12,473 nt of DNA from Intestinimonas aquisgranensis (lineage in GTDB: Bacteria > Bacillota > Clostridia > Oscillospirales > Oscillospiraceae). The translations under genes were made by a program, and so were the position numbers. The notes under the pieces are model-generated. The model ran no database searches, was not told where the DNA came from, and saw only the letters and a program-made list of their open reading frames with translations. This document shows, piece by piece, positions 1-5,584 of the stretch (its first letter is position 1; each line of letters opens with the position of its first letter). The stretch covers positions 1 through 12,473 of the forward strand of contig JAJEQY010000098.1 of the NCBI GenBank assembly GCA_020687605.1, in the 5' to 3' direction.

Positions 1-18
1 CGGCGTCCTTTTTTCCTG

Positions 19-43
19 ACGGGGCGGCTTTGAGCCGCCCCGT
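19..43. terminator. Perfect 11-bp GC-rich hairpin downstream of hpf
   Basis: Arms ACGGGGCGGCT (19-29) and AGCCGCCCCGT (33-43) pair perfectly around a TTG loop, 12 nt past the hpf stop codon. Its position suits a terminator for hpf. However, reading along the minus strand the stem is followed by an A-rich run (AGGAAAAAAGGA), not a T-run, so it is not a canonical intrinsic terminator. That A/G-rich stretch could be the ribosome binding site of the next minus-strand gene beyond the window edge. In that case the hairpin would be an intercistronic stem. The hairpin itself is certain; its role is inferred. Confidence 0.5.
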
Positions 44-54
44 AACATTTGGGA

Positions 55-600
55 TCAGGTATCGTCCTCAATGAGGCCGTAGCCGCCGTCATTGCGCCGG
101 TACACCACGGAGAAAGCGCCGTCGGCGTCGGCGTTCTTGAAGGCGAAGAAGGTGTGGTCCACCAGGTTCATCTGGAGGATGGCCTCATCCACCGTCATGT
201 GCTTGATGGGGAAGCGCTTGGTGCGGACGATCTTGAACTCGGACTCCTCCTCCTCGGGGGCAAAGTCGGAGATCTCCGCCACATCCACCGTCCGCTCGAA
301 GGCGTCGGTGCGCAGGCGCTTTTCCAGACGGGCCTTGTTCTTGCGGATCTGACGCTCCATATAGGAGACACAGGCGTCGATGGAGGCCCGCATATCAGAG
401 GTGCTCTCGGAGGAGCGGAGGATCATACTGCCGGAGCGGACCGTGATCTCGCAGACGTTCCGGCCCTTTTCAACACTAAAGACGACGGAGGCCTCCCCTT
501 CATTTTTGAAGTAGCGGTCCATCTTTCCCACCTTTTTCTCGGCGTAGGCGTGGACGGACGCGGGCAGAGTAACCTTCTTGTCTGTAAATACGAACTTCAT
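55..600 (-). CDS. hpf: Long-form ribosome hibernation promoting factor (HPF/RaiA)
   Basis: This 181-residue protein matches the long-form HPF of Firmicutes, which binds the 30S decoding region and drives 70S dimerisation into inactive 100S ribosomes in slow growth. The N-terminal S30AE/YfiA domain spans about residues 1-100. It begins MKFVFTDKKVTLP and includes the basic helix around RQIRKNKARLEKRLR (83-97). An acidic linker (EEEES, 116-120) leads to the C-terminal dimerisation domain from about 121, with the typical IVRTKRFPIKHMTVDEA and MNLVDHTFFAF stretches. The ATG at 598-600 is preferred over upstream in-frame starts. It follows an AAGAAGGAG ribosome binding site, and the protein then starts exactly where family members do. 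A promoter lies about 75 nt upstream. In related genomes secA often follows hpf, but that side is outside the window. Confidence 0.97.
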   Translation of the reverse strand: MKFVFTDKKVTLPASVHAYAEKKVGKMDRYFKNEGEASVVFSVEKGRNVCEITVRSGSMILRSSESTSDMRASIDACVSYMERQIRKNKARLEKRLRTDAFERTVDVAEISDFAPEEEESEFKIVRTKRFPIKHMTVDEAILQMNLVDHTFFAFKNADADGAFSVVYRRNDGGYGLIEDDT

Positions 601-676
601 GCGATTCAGCTCCTTCTTTCGCCCCGGTGGGGGCTGTGCTCGCCAGATCGTGGAACTTCCCCTTTCTGACATCTCT

Positions 677-705
677 ATTATAACAGCCCTCCGCAGAAAA
701 GTCAC
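677..705 (-). promoter_or_regulatory. SigA-type promoter of hpf
   Basis: On the minus strand a perfect -10 TATAAT (complement of 677-682) lies 17 bp downstream of GTGACT (complement of 700-705), which matches four of six -35 consensus bases. The predicted start near 670 leaves a leader of about 70 nt before the hpf ATG. A 13-bp palindrome, TCATAA-T-TTATGA (706-718), abuts the upstream edge of the -35 box and could be a regulator site. Confidence 0.8.
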
Positions 706-767
706 TCATAATTTATGAATTTTTCACAAAAGATATCCGAGCTGTTCCGTCATTTTGTCAGGTCTTC

Positions 768-1925
768 TCACTTTACGCATACGCCGTCGATGAACACATG
801 CGCTACTCTGCTCATCCAGTCCAGAGGATGGCCGGTGGTCACCACCACATCGGCGTCCTTGCCCGGGGTGAGAGAGCCCACCCGGTCTGCCACCCCCGCC
901 AGTCGGGCACCATTGAGGGTGATGGCCTTCAGCGCCTCCTCCGGGTCCAGGCCGCCCCGCACGGCCATGGCGGCGCACAGGGGGAGATACTGGATGGGCG
1001 TGACCGGATGGTCGGTGCAGATGGCGATCTCCACGCCGGCCTTTGCCAAAAGGGCAGGGTTTTCGATGGTGCTGTTGACCAGCTCCGGCTTGCTCCGGTC
1101 GCTGAGGATGGGCCCGGTGATAACGGGAATGTGCTCCCTGACCAGCAGCTCGGGGAGCAGGTGGGCCTCGGTACCGTGGACCACCACCAGCTTCAGCCCG
1201 AACTCCCGTGCCAACCGTACCGCCGTGGCGATGTCGTCGGCCCGATGGGCGTGGATATGGACGGGAAGCTCCCCCTTCAGGGCGGGAAGGAAGGCCTCCA
1301 GCTTGGGGTCGAAATCAGGGGGATCGGTGTCCTCCTCGGCGTCGGCCTTGTTCTGCTTGTCCATGTACTCCAGGGCCTTGCCGCACTCCGCCCGGATGAT
1401 GGCAGCGGTGCCCATTCGGGTGATGGGGGTCTCCTTCCGCTCGTTATAGACCGATTTGGGGTTCTCTCCCAGGGCCAGCTTCAGAGAGGCCGGCTCCCGC
1501 ACCACCATCTCCTCGGCCCACCGGCCCACCGTCTTGACCACCAGACCCTGGCCGTTGATGGGGTTGCCGCTGCCCGGGCCGGTGAGCACCGTGGTCACCC
1601 CCGCCTCCCGGGCCTCCCGGAAGCAGCGGTCCATGGGATTGAGGCCGTCCAGGGCCCGGAGATGAGGGGTACAGGGGTCGGTGGACTCGTTGTCGTCCTC
1701 CGACTCAAAGCCCAGACCGTCTCCGCACATCCCCAGGTGGCAGTGGGCGTCCACGAAGCCGGGGAGGATATGTCCCCCCGCCGCGTCCAGCACCGGTCCC
1801 GTCCAGTCCTTGGGGCATTCCTCCATGGGCCCCACCGCCTTGATCTTACTGCCCTCCAGCAGCACATAGCCGTTGGGGATCACCGGTCCGTCCATGGGGT
1901 GGACCACTCCATTTTGAATGAGCAT
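768..1925 (-). CDS. Metal-dependent amidohydrolase (imidazolonepropionase-like)
   Basis: This 385-residue cytosolic enzyme belongs to the amidohydrolase superfamily, in the imidazolonepropionase/dipeptidase-like branch (COG1228 type). The N-terminal beta-sandwich (1-55) is followed by the HxH metal motif in DAHCHLG (H61, H63). Further likely ligands are His225 or His227 in VHIHAH, His250 or His255 in VVHGTEAH, and the catalytic Asp305 in ICTDHP. The C-terminal LTPGKDADVVV (352-362) is the standard ending of the fold. An acidic insert sits at about 195-209. The substrate cannot be read from sequence: cyclic imides, dipeptides and imidazolonepropionate are all possible, and no hut genes are nearby. 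The ATG is preceded by AAAGGGATGG. The gene lies downstream of the structured repeat, and I found no convincing promoter of its own. Confidence 0.9.
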   Translation of the reverse strand: MLIQNGVVHPMDGPVIPNGYVLLEGSKIKAVGPMEECPKDWTGPVLDAAGGHILPGFVDAHCHLGMCGDGLGFESEDDNESTDPCTPHLRALDGLNPMDRCFREAREAGVTTVLTGPGSGNPINGQGLVVKTVGRWAEEMVVREPASLKLALGENPKSVYNERKETPITRMGTAAIIRAECGKALEYMDKQNKADAEEDTDPPDFDPKLEAFLPALKGELPVHIHAHRADDIATAVRLAREFGLKLVVVHGTEAHLLPELLVREHIPVITGPILSDRSKPELVNSTIENPALLAKAGVEIAICTDHPVTPIQYLPLCAAMAVRGGLDPEEALKAITLNGARLAGVADRVGSLTPGKDADVVVTTGHPLDWMSRVAHVFIDGVCVK

Positions 1926-1958
1926 GCTCTTTCCATCCCTTTCTTTGCGTTTAAGGAA

Positions 1959-2181
1959 AAACAGGGCGCGGTCTTACGACCGCATATAAATGCCGTTACT
2001 TTCCCGGCCCAGGCCGGGAAAGTCCTCGCTCCGCTCGCTGCATCCACGGTGTGGATGCAGGGCGTTCGATCTCACGCGAGGCGGGCTGCCGCCCCCTCGC
2101 GCTCCCCCGCCAGACCTTCTGGCTGTCCATCGCCATGGCGGGAACCCCGATACGGCAAACAGGGCGCGGTCTTACGACCGC
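1959..2181. repeat. Structured intergenic repeat bracketed by 25-bp direct repeats
   Basis: The roughly 300 bases between the amidohydrolase and yabR hold no credible gene. Positions 1959-1983 and 2157-2181 are identical 25-mers, 198 bp apart. The DNA between them is packed with hairpins: a 12-bp stem at 1998-2009/2012-2023, a 10-bp stem at 2038-2047/2051-2060, a bulged GC stem around 2075-2100, a 6-bp stem at 2109-2114/2118-2123, and the palindrome CGCCATGGCG at 2131-2140. Short inverted ends TGCCGT (1991-1996) and ACGGCA (2152-2157) lie just inside the direct repeats. This resembles a small non-autonomous mobile element or REP-like mosaic with a long target duplication. Mobility is inferred; the repeats and hairpins are seen directly. 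Confidence 0.7.
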
Positions 2182-2188
2182 GCCCTGT
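2159..2188 (-). terminator. 13-bp hairpin, likely terminator of yabR (disrupted T-tract)
   Basis: The arms at 2159-2171 and 2176-2188 pair perfectly over 13 bp around a 4-base loop, about 40 nt past the yabR stop. On the minus strand the stem is followed only by TTTGCCG. The half-copy at 1959-1983 is instead followed, on the minus strand, by TGTTTTTCC, a proper T-run. The simplest reading is that the original terminator joined this stem to that T-run and was split by the repeat. Confidence 0.65.
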
Positions 2189-2226
2189 CAGAACCATAGC
2201 AAACTGTCGTCCGCGGTGGGGTCGCC

Positions 2227-2706
2227 TTACCGGCGGCCGCCGCCCCGGCGGCTGCTGCGCTTTTCGGTATACTTCATCTCGGAGAGCTTGCTGTCCGAGG
2301 CCTGCATGAAATGCTTGAGCCGCTCCTCAAAGGTCTCAGGCTCGCTGGGCTGACGGCTGAAACCGCCCTGACGTCCGCCGCCCTGACGGGGGCCGCCGAA
2401 ACCGCCGCTGCGGGGCGCGCCGCCCTGACGGGGGGCACCCGGTCCACCGGTCCGCTGGGGCCGGGGCGGGGGATCCATGGCCTTCTTGATGGACAGATTG
2501 ATGCGGTTGTTGTCATCGATGCTGATGACCTTGACCTTGACCTCCTGTCCCTCCGTGAGATGATCCTTTACGTCATTCACGTAAGTATAGGCGATCTCGG
2601 AGATATGCACCAGACCCGACCGGCCGCCGGGCAGCGACACGAAGGCGCCGAACTTCGTGATGCCTGTCACTTTTCCTTCTACAATAGAACCTACACCAAA
2701 CTCCAT
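2227..2706 (-). CDS. yabR: S1-domain RNA-binding protein YabR, with RG-rich tail
   Basis: This 159-residue protein starts with a full S1 (OB-fold) domain at about residues 1-75. It contains the S1 signature GKVTGITKFGAFVSLPGG, then GLVHISEIA and NRINLSIKKA, closely matching Bacillus YabR. A low-complexity Gly/Arg/Pro/Gln segment follows (about 80-118, PRQGG-type repeats). A conserved C-terminal helix, FEERLKHFMQASDSKLSEMK, precedes a basic SSRRGGGRR end. It probably binds RNA or ribosomes; the exact role is unknown. The gene follows divIC by 59 nt, the order seen in Bacillus and many clostridia. The strong AAGGAGG lies 14 nt from the chosen ATG. A closer ATG 11 nt upstream is out of frame, so translation may rely on the nearer GGAAG, or the gene may be modestly translated. 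Confidence 0.92.
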   Translation of the reverse strand: MEFGVGSIVEGKVTGITKFGAFVSLPGGRSGLVHISEIAYTYVNDVKDHLTEGQEVKVKVISIDDNNRINLSIKKAMDPPPRPQRTGGPGAPRQGGAPRSGGFGGPRQGGGRQGGFSRQPSEPETFEERLKHFMQASDSKLSEMKYTEKRSSRRGGGRR

Positions 2707-2764
2707 ACTACTTCCATGATCCTCCTTGAATTTTCACCCGTTCTCTCTCTAGACAGACGGCCCG

Positions 2765-3043
2765 TCAGTTGGTGATGACGATGACCTTCTCTCCGGGTAC
2801 CACCAGGCCCAGTTTATCCCTGGCGATGTCGGCGATCCGATCTGGATCGTCGGGATTGGCCACGTCCTCGGCCAGATCGGCGTTGACCTGGGTCTGCTCG
2901 GCCACCTGTCGGCTCAGGGCATCCCGCTCGGCCTGGGTCTGACGGATCCGGCTCTGCAGGTTGAGCAGAGACGTGGCCAGATAGATGAGCAAGGCCAGAA
3001 TCACCAGCTTGGTGAGCAGTCCGGCTTTCTTGGTCTTTGGCAT
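2765..3043 (-). CDS. divIC: Septum formation initiator DivIC/FtsB-like
   Basis: This 92-residue bitopic membrane protein has a short basic cytoplasmic start (MPKTKKAGLLTK), one membrane segment at about 13-27, and a coiled coil at about 28-62 rich in Gln, Glu and Arg. It ends with the family's conserved DPDRIADIARDKLGLVVPGE stretch (66-85, Asp to Glu). DivIC pairs with FtsL and the FtsQ-type protein DivIB to activate septal wall synthesis. Size and layout are normal for the family. The start is well fixed by the Shine-Dalgarno run GGGAGGGGAGA just upstream. The first 230 bases of this gene also lie within the open reading frame of yabQ in a different frame, which is unusual. Gene order yabP-yabQ-divIC-yabR supports the assignment. 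Confidence 0.95.
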   Translation of the reverse strand: MPKTKKAGLLTKLVILALLIYLATSLLNLQSRIRQTQAERDALSRQVAEQTQVNADLAEDVANPDDPDRIADIARDKLGLVVPGEKVIVITN

Positions 3044-3533
3044 GGTCTCTCCCCTCCCATCTCCCGTCTCTGGGACGGGTCAGGTCGTCCATCTCTCCGG
3101 GTATCAGGTTAAGTTTATACCATTCCCGCCGATAATGGAAGTATTTTTTTGCGAATTTCTGAATTTTTTTGCCTAGCCGTGCGACCTGGTCCACTGGCAG
3201 GAGGATCAGACGGACCAGCAGGGCCGCTCCATCGGCGGCCAGGCCCACCACAAACAGCGCGGGCGGGCTGAGCAGCAGGAAGTAGAGCAGCGCCCCCAGA
3301 AAGAGGGCCGCCGCCATATAGATGCGCACCTCACCGCCGCCGGCGGCGGTGGCGTAGCAGAAAAGCCCCACCGTGACCAGAAGCCAGAAGCCCAGGTCCA
3401 GCAGGGCGCCCACCAGGGGGAGGCGGAGACGCCGCCGCAGGACCCGAAAAACGTCGTAGACCAGGCCCAGACACCCCCCGAGGGCCGCCGCCCCCAGGAA
3501 GGTCCGGACCTGGTCCGCCAAATCGATGCCCAT
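2814..3533 (-). CDS. yabQ: Spore cortex biosynthesis protein YabQ
   Basis: YabQ is a membrane protein needed for spore cortex formation in Bacillus, made in the mother cell under SigE. Here residues 1-163 show the family pattern. The N-terminus LADQVRTFLGAAALGGCLGLVYDVFR is followed by hydrophobic segments at about 41-63, 71-89 and 91-113. A basic helix follows (about 120-140), with KKIQKFAKKYFHYRREWYK. The start lies 6 nt after the yabP stop, with AAAGGG as ribosome binding site, so the two are tightly coupled. The frame stays open for 230 bases into divIC. Residues 164-239 are therefore an Arg/Gly/Ser-rich read of divIC in another frame with no recognisable domain. The true C-terminus may be this long tail, or the normal stop may have been lost by mutation or a base-call error. 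Confidence 0.88.
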   Translation of the reverse strand: MGIDLADQVRTFLGAAALGGCLGLVYDVFRVLRRRLRLPLVGALLDLGFWLLVTVGLFCYATAAGGGEVRIYMAAALFLGALLYFLLLSPPALFVVGLAADGAALLVRLILLPVDQVARLGKKIQKFAKKYFHYRREWYKLNLIPGEMDDLTRPRDGRWEGRDHAKDQESRTAHQAGDSGLAHLSGHVSAQPAEPDPSDPGRAGCPEPTGGRADPGQRRSGRGRGQSRRSRSDRRHRQG

Positions 3534-3539
3534 GGCCCT

Positions 3540-3830
3540 TTACCGGAACAGCCGGGCCAGGAAGCCTGCCCGGGGACCGCCGTCGTCCTCGTAGGTGAGG
3601 GAGTCCACCATCCCCTCCACCCGCAGGTCGCCCCCGTCCAGGCTCAGCTTTTCGATGTGGAGCTCCTCCCCCCGCACCACCAGGGTCCCCAGTGAGGTGC
3701 GCATGACGATGGCGTTCTCGTCAAAGCTCTCCACCTCCTCCACCCCGGACACCGAGAGGGACGCCCTTCCCTCCAGGATCACGTGGTGGTCCGCCGCCTC
3801 CTGCCGCGGCCGTTTCTCCTCATATTGCAT
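3540..3830 (-). CDS. yabP: Sporulation protein YabP
   Basis: This 96-residue protein belongs to the YabP/YqfC family of sporulation proteins. It has the hallmark HHVILEGRASLSVSGVEEVESFDE (15-38), then the beta-rich TSLGTLVVRGEELHIEKLSLDGGDLRVEG and a terminal SLTYEDD. YabP acts in the mother cell in cortex assembly around the forespore; its biochemical activity is unknown. No membrane segment or signal peptide is visible. The ATG follows GGAAAGGCGGGAA. It is the first gene of the yabP-yabQ unit and has a SigE-type promoter just upstream, in the gap after bioY. Family identity is firm. The assignment to YabP rather than its paralogue YqfC rests on the adjacent yabQ and divIC. Confidence 0.93.
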   Translation of the reverse strand: MQYEEKRPRQEAADHHVILEGRASLSVSGVEEVESFDENAIVMRTSLGTLVVRGEELHIEKLSLDGGDLRVEGMVDSLTYEDDGGPRAGFLARLFR

Positions 3831-3860
3831 ACAGTTCCCGCCTTTCCCGGTTTTGCTACC

Positions 3861-3889
3861 AATATATGGGACAGGTGGGTGGGATATGC
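3861..3889 (-). promoter_or_regulatory. Candidate SigE (mother-cell) promoter of yabP-yabQ
   Basis: On the minus strand GCATATC (complement of 3883-3889) matches six of seven bases of the SigE -35 element KMATATT. After a 14-bp spacer, CATATATT (complement of 3861-3868) matches the SigE -10 CATACANT with one difference. The predicted start near 3853 leaves a leader of about 20 nt before yabP. The consensus is from Bacillus; sequence and position agree, but use in this organism is inferred. Confidence 0.75.
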
Positions 3890-3893
3890 CCCC

Positions 3894-4433
3894 TCAGCGC
3901 CGTTCCAACGCCCGGCGCAGGGGCCGGTAGAGGGCAGTGACGCCGGCGATCTTTAAAAAATCACCGGGGAGGAAGATGAGCATGCCGCTCCACAAAAGGG
4001 CGGGCAGAGCCATACCCTTGTCCAGATACACATTGAGGATAAGCCACATATAGGGCAGGCCCACCAGGTAGAGGGTCCCCAGCCCGGCCAGGGCGGCCAG
4101 GGCCACCCGGACCGGACCCGGCTCCCCCCGGCTCAGCATACCGATGACCCAGGCGGCGGGGATGAGGCCCAGCAGAAAGCCAAAGCTGGGCTGGAACACA
4201 TAGCCCAGACCGCCGCCGCCGGTGAAGATGGGCAGGCCCACCAGGCCCAAAACCACATACACCGTCTGGGACACCGCCCCCCATTTCGGCCCCAGCAGCA
4301 CGCCGGAGAGGGCGGTGGCAAAAAAGAGGAGGGTAATGGGCACCACGCCCACGGGGATCTTGATAAAGTTGGCCACCGCCGTCACCACGGCGAAGAGGGC
4401 GGCCAGCACCAGCATCCGGGTCTGATCTCGCAT
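3894..4433 (-). CDS. bioY: Biotin transporter BioY (ECF S component)
   Basis: This 179-residue integral membrane protein is the substrate-binding S component of the biotin ECF transporter. About six hydrophobic segments span the length. Family motifs include the first-helix VVTAVANFIKIPVGVVPITLLFF (start about 17), then GVLLGPKWGAVSQTVYVVLGLVGLPIF and the glycine-rich TGGGGLGYVFQPSFGFLLG (71-89). It ends with the typical FLPGDFLKIAGV (154-165). The ATG at 4431-4433 follows GGAG at a good distance. An in-frame start 18 codons upstream is rejected because it lies upstream of the mapped -10 box. No energising EcfA/EcfT subunits are in the window, so it probably shares a module encoded elsewhere. 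A BirA-type operator covers its promoter, implying repression when biotin is plentiful. Confidence 0.95.
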   Translation of the reverse strand: MRDQTRMLVLAALFAVVTAVANFIKIPVGVVPITLLFFATALSGVLLGPKWGAVSQTVYVVLGLVGLPIFTGGGGLGYVFQPSFGFLLGLIPAAWVIGMLSRGEPGPVRVALAALAGLGTLYLVGLPYMWLILNVYLDKGMALPALLWSGMLIFLPGDFLKIAGVTALYRPLRRALERR

Positions 4434-4450
4434 GTCTGTCAACTCCAATT

Positions 4451-4477
4451 GTAAACCATTTTCTATTTCCGGTTTAC
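4451..4477. promoter_or_regulatory. BirA operator 1 (bioY side)
   Basis: GTAAACC (4451-4457) and GGTTTAC (4471-4477) form a perfect 7-bp inverted repeat with a 13-bp gap; with flanking bases the arms match 9 of 10. The architecture fits the widely separated half-sites bound by a dimer of biotinyl-AMP-loaded BirA in Firmicutes. The right arm overlaps the bioY -10 box by two bases (4476-4477), so binding should block bioY transcription. Confidence 0.85.
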
Positions 4478-4504
4478 GATACCACATCCCTGTCCATTTG
4501 TAAA
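4476..4504 (-). promoter_or_regulatory. Promoter of bioY
   Basis: On the minus strand TTTACA (complement of 4499-4504) and TATCGT (complement of 4476-4481) are separated by 17 bp. The -35 box lies on the left arm of BirA operator 2 and the -10 box touches operator 1. The predicted start near 4469 places the bioY ATG about 36 nt downstream. Confidence 0.75.
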
Positions 4505-4526
4505 CCTTTTTTTCTCATTGGTTGAC
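4500..4526. promoter_or_regulatory. BirA operator 2 (birA side)
   Basis: GTAAACC (4500-4506) and GGTTGAC (4520-4526) form an inverted repeat with one mismatch and the same 13-bp gap as operator 1. The two operators are 49 bp apart centre to centre. The right arm overlaps the birA -35 box and the left arm overlaps the bioY -35 box, so this one site could repress both divergent genes. Confidence 0.8.
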
Positions 4527-4550
4527 CATCTGGCGGTCAGGAGGTATAAT
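4522..4550 (+). promoter_or_regulatory. Promoter of the birA-niaR operon
   Basis: TTGACC (4522-4527) and a perfect TATAAT (4545-4550) are separated by 17 bp, a near-ideal SigA promoter. The -35 box lies inside the right arm of BirA operator 2. The predicted start near 4557 rules out the ATG at 4549 as a start codon. Confidence 0.9.
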
Positions 4551-4572
4551 GGGCGGGAAAGGAAGTGGGTCC

Positions 4573-5568
4573 ATGCTTCAGGATGAAATCTTATCCCTGC
4601 TGCGGTCCGAACCGGACGCCTACCGCTCCGGGGAGGAGATGAGCCGGCAGCTTGGCGTGAGCCGTGCTGCGGTGTGGAAGGCGGTGGAGGCCCTGCGCCG
4701 GGCGGGGTATGAGATCGTCTCCGCCCCCAACCGGGGCTACCGGCTCTCCGCCGCCCCCGATGACCTGCGCGCCGGGGAACTGACCACCGCCATGTCCGGG
4801 CGCCTGGTGGGCCGGGAGGTGGTCTGCCTGGACACGGTGGACTCCACCAACAGTGAGGTCAAGCGCCGGGCGGCCAACGGGGCCGTGGAAGGTCTGGCCG
4901 TGATCTCCGACGAGCAGACGGCGGGCCGTGGCCGCCGGGGCAACGCCTTCCAGTCTCTGAAGGGTAAGGGGCTCTTCTGCTCCGTCCTCCTCCGGCCCCA
5001 GGTTGCCCTGGACGCCCTGAGCCAACTCACCGCCTGGACGGCGGTGGCGGTGTGCCGGGCCATCGAGGCCTGCTGCGGCCTCACCTGCGGCATCAAGTGG
5101 ACCAACGACATCATCCTGGACGGCAAAAAGCTCTGCGGCATTCTCACCGAGCTGGAGTTCGAGGCCGAGAGCGCCGCAGCGGTGGCCGTGGTGGTGGGTG
5201 TTGGGGTCAATGTGGGCCAGACCGAGGCCGACTTTGGCTCCGACCTCTCCCCCATCGCCACCTCCCTCACCCAGGCCCTGGGGCGGCCGGTCCGCCGGGC
5301 GGAGCTGGCCGTCCACCTGCTCACCGCCCTGGACGAGATGTACGCCGCCTTCCCCCAGGAGAAAAACGAATATCTGGCCGAATACCGCCGCCGGTGCGTC
5401 ACCACCGGCCATGAGGTGGCCCTGGTTCGCCCTGACGGCGGTCGGGAGCCCGCCTTTGCCCAGGAGGTGGACGACGACTTCTCCCTGGTGTGCCGCCTGC
5501 CCGACAGCAGTACGCGGACGGTGACCGCCGGCGAGGTATCGGTACGGGGGCTGTTGGGCTATGTCTGA
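4573..5568 (+). CDS. birA: Bifunctional biotin-protein ligase / biotin operon repressor BirA
   Basis: This 331-residue protein makes biotinyl-AMP and attaches biotin to carrier proteins such as acetyl-CoA carboxylase. Its N-terminal domain makes it a biotin-responsive repressor too. A winged helix (about 1-62) contains EEMSRQLGVSRAAVWKAVEALRRAGY. The ligase domain shows the biotinyl-AMP loop GRGRRGN (118-124), KWTND with the catalytic-site lysine (175-179; usually KWPND), the following KLCGILTE, and GVGVN (209-213). The C-terminal SH3-like domain covers about 280-331. The ATG at 4573 follows AAAGGAAG and fits the family start; earlier in-frame starts lie within or before the promoter. The gene diverges from bioY and is followed 16 nt later by niaR. 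Two operators show that it probably controls both itself and bioY. Confidence 0.96.
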   Translation: MLQDEILSLLRSEPDAYRSGEEMSRQLGVSRAAVWKAVEALRRAGYEIVSAPNRGYRLSAAPDDLRAGELTTAMSGRLVGREVVCLDTVDSTNSEVKRRAANGAVEGLAVISDEQTAGRGRRGNAFQSLKGKGLFCSVLLRPQVALDALSQLTAWTAVAVCRAIEACCGLTCGIKWTNDIILDGKKLCGILTELEFEAESAAAVAVVVGVGVNVGQTEADFGSDLSPIATSLTQALGRPVRRAELAVHLLTALDEMYAAFPQEKNEYLAEYRRRCVTTGHEVALVRPDGGREPAFAQEVDDDFSLVCRLPDSSTRTVTAGEVSVRGLLGYV

Positions 5569-5584
5569 GGAACGGAGGGAGCAT

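Noticed and set aside
2060..2082. A TTCGATC stretch inside the repeat that resembles a tRNA T-loop
   Set aside because: The flanking bases do not form a 5-bp T stem, and no acceptor or anticodon arm can be built around it.
1984..2156. A CRISPR array or riboswitch in the hairpin-rich gap
   Set aside because: The 25-mer occurs only twice, 198 bp apart, with no regular spacers. No known riboswitch core is recognisable, and the hairpins look like independent simple stems.
798..2309. A 503-codon plus-strand open frame antisense to the amidohydrolase
   Set aside because: Composition is that of a reversed gene (Gly/His/Leu-rich, no domain), it runs through the hairpin repeat, and the minus-strand enzyme has clear catalytic motifs. 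Other long antisense frames at 4591-5745, 7361-8689, 8652-10187 and 11083-11661 are rejected for the same reason: GC-rich DNA has few stops.
3114..3119. A possible vegetative -10 box (TATAAA, minus strand) inside yabQ ahead of divIC
   Set aside because: It would explain divIC expression in growing cells, but no acceptable -35 hexamer lies 16-18 bp upstream, so it was not annotated.
4434..4487. An 18-codon N-terminal extension of bioY
   Set aside because: It begins upstream of the -10 box of the bioY promoter and runs through BirA operator 1, so it would not be on the transcript. The ATG at 4433 has its own ribosome binding site.
4522..4572. Upstream starts for birA (TTG at 4522, ATG at 4549)
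   Set aside because: Both overlap the TTGACC/TATAAT promoter. The ATG at 4573 follows AAAGGAAG and matches the family N-terminus.
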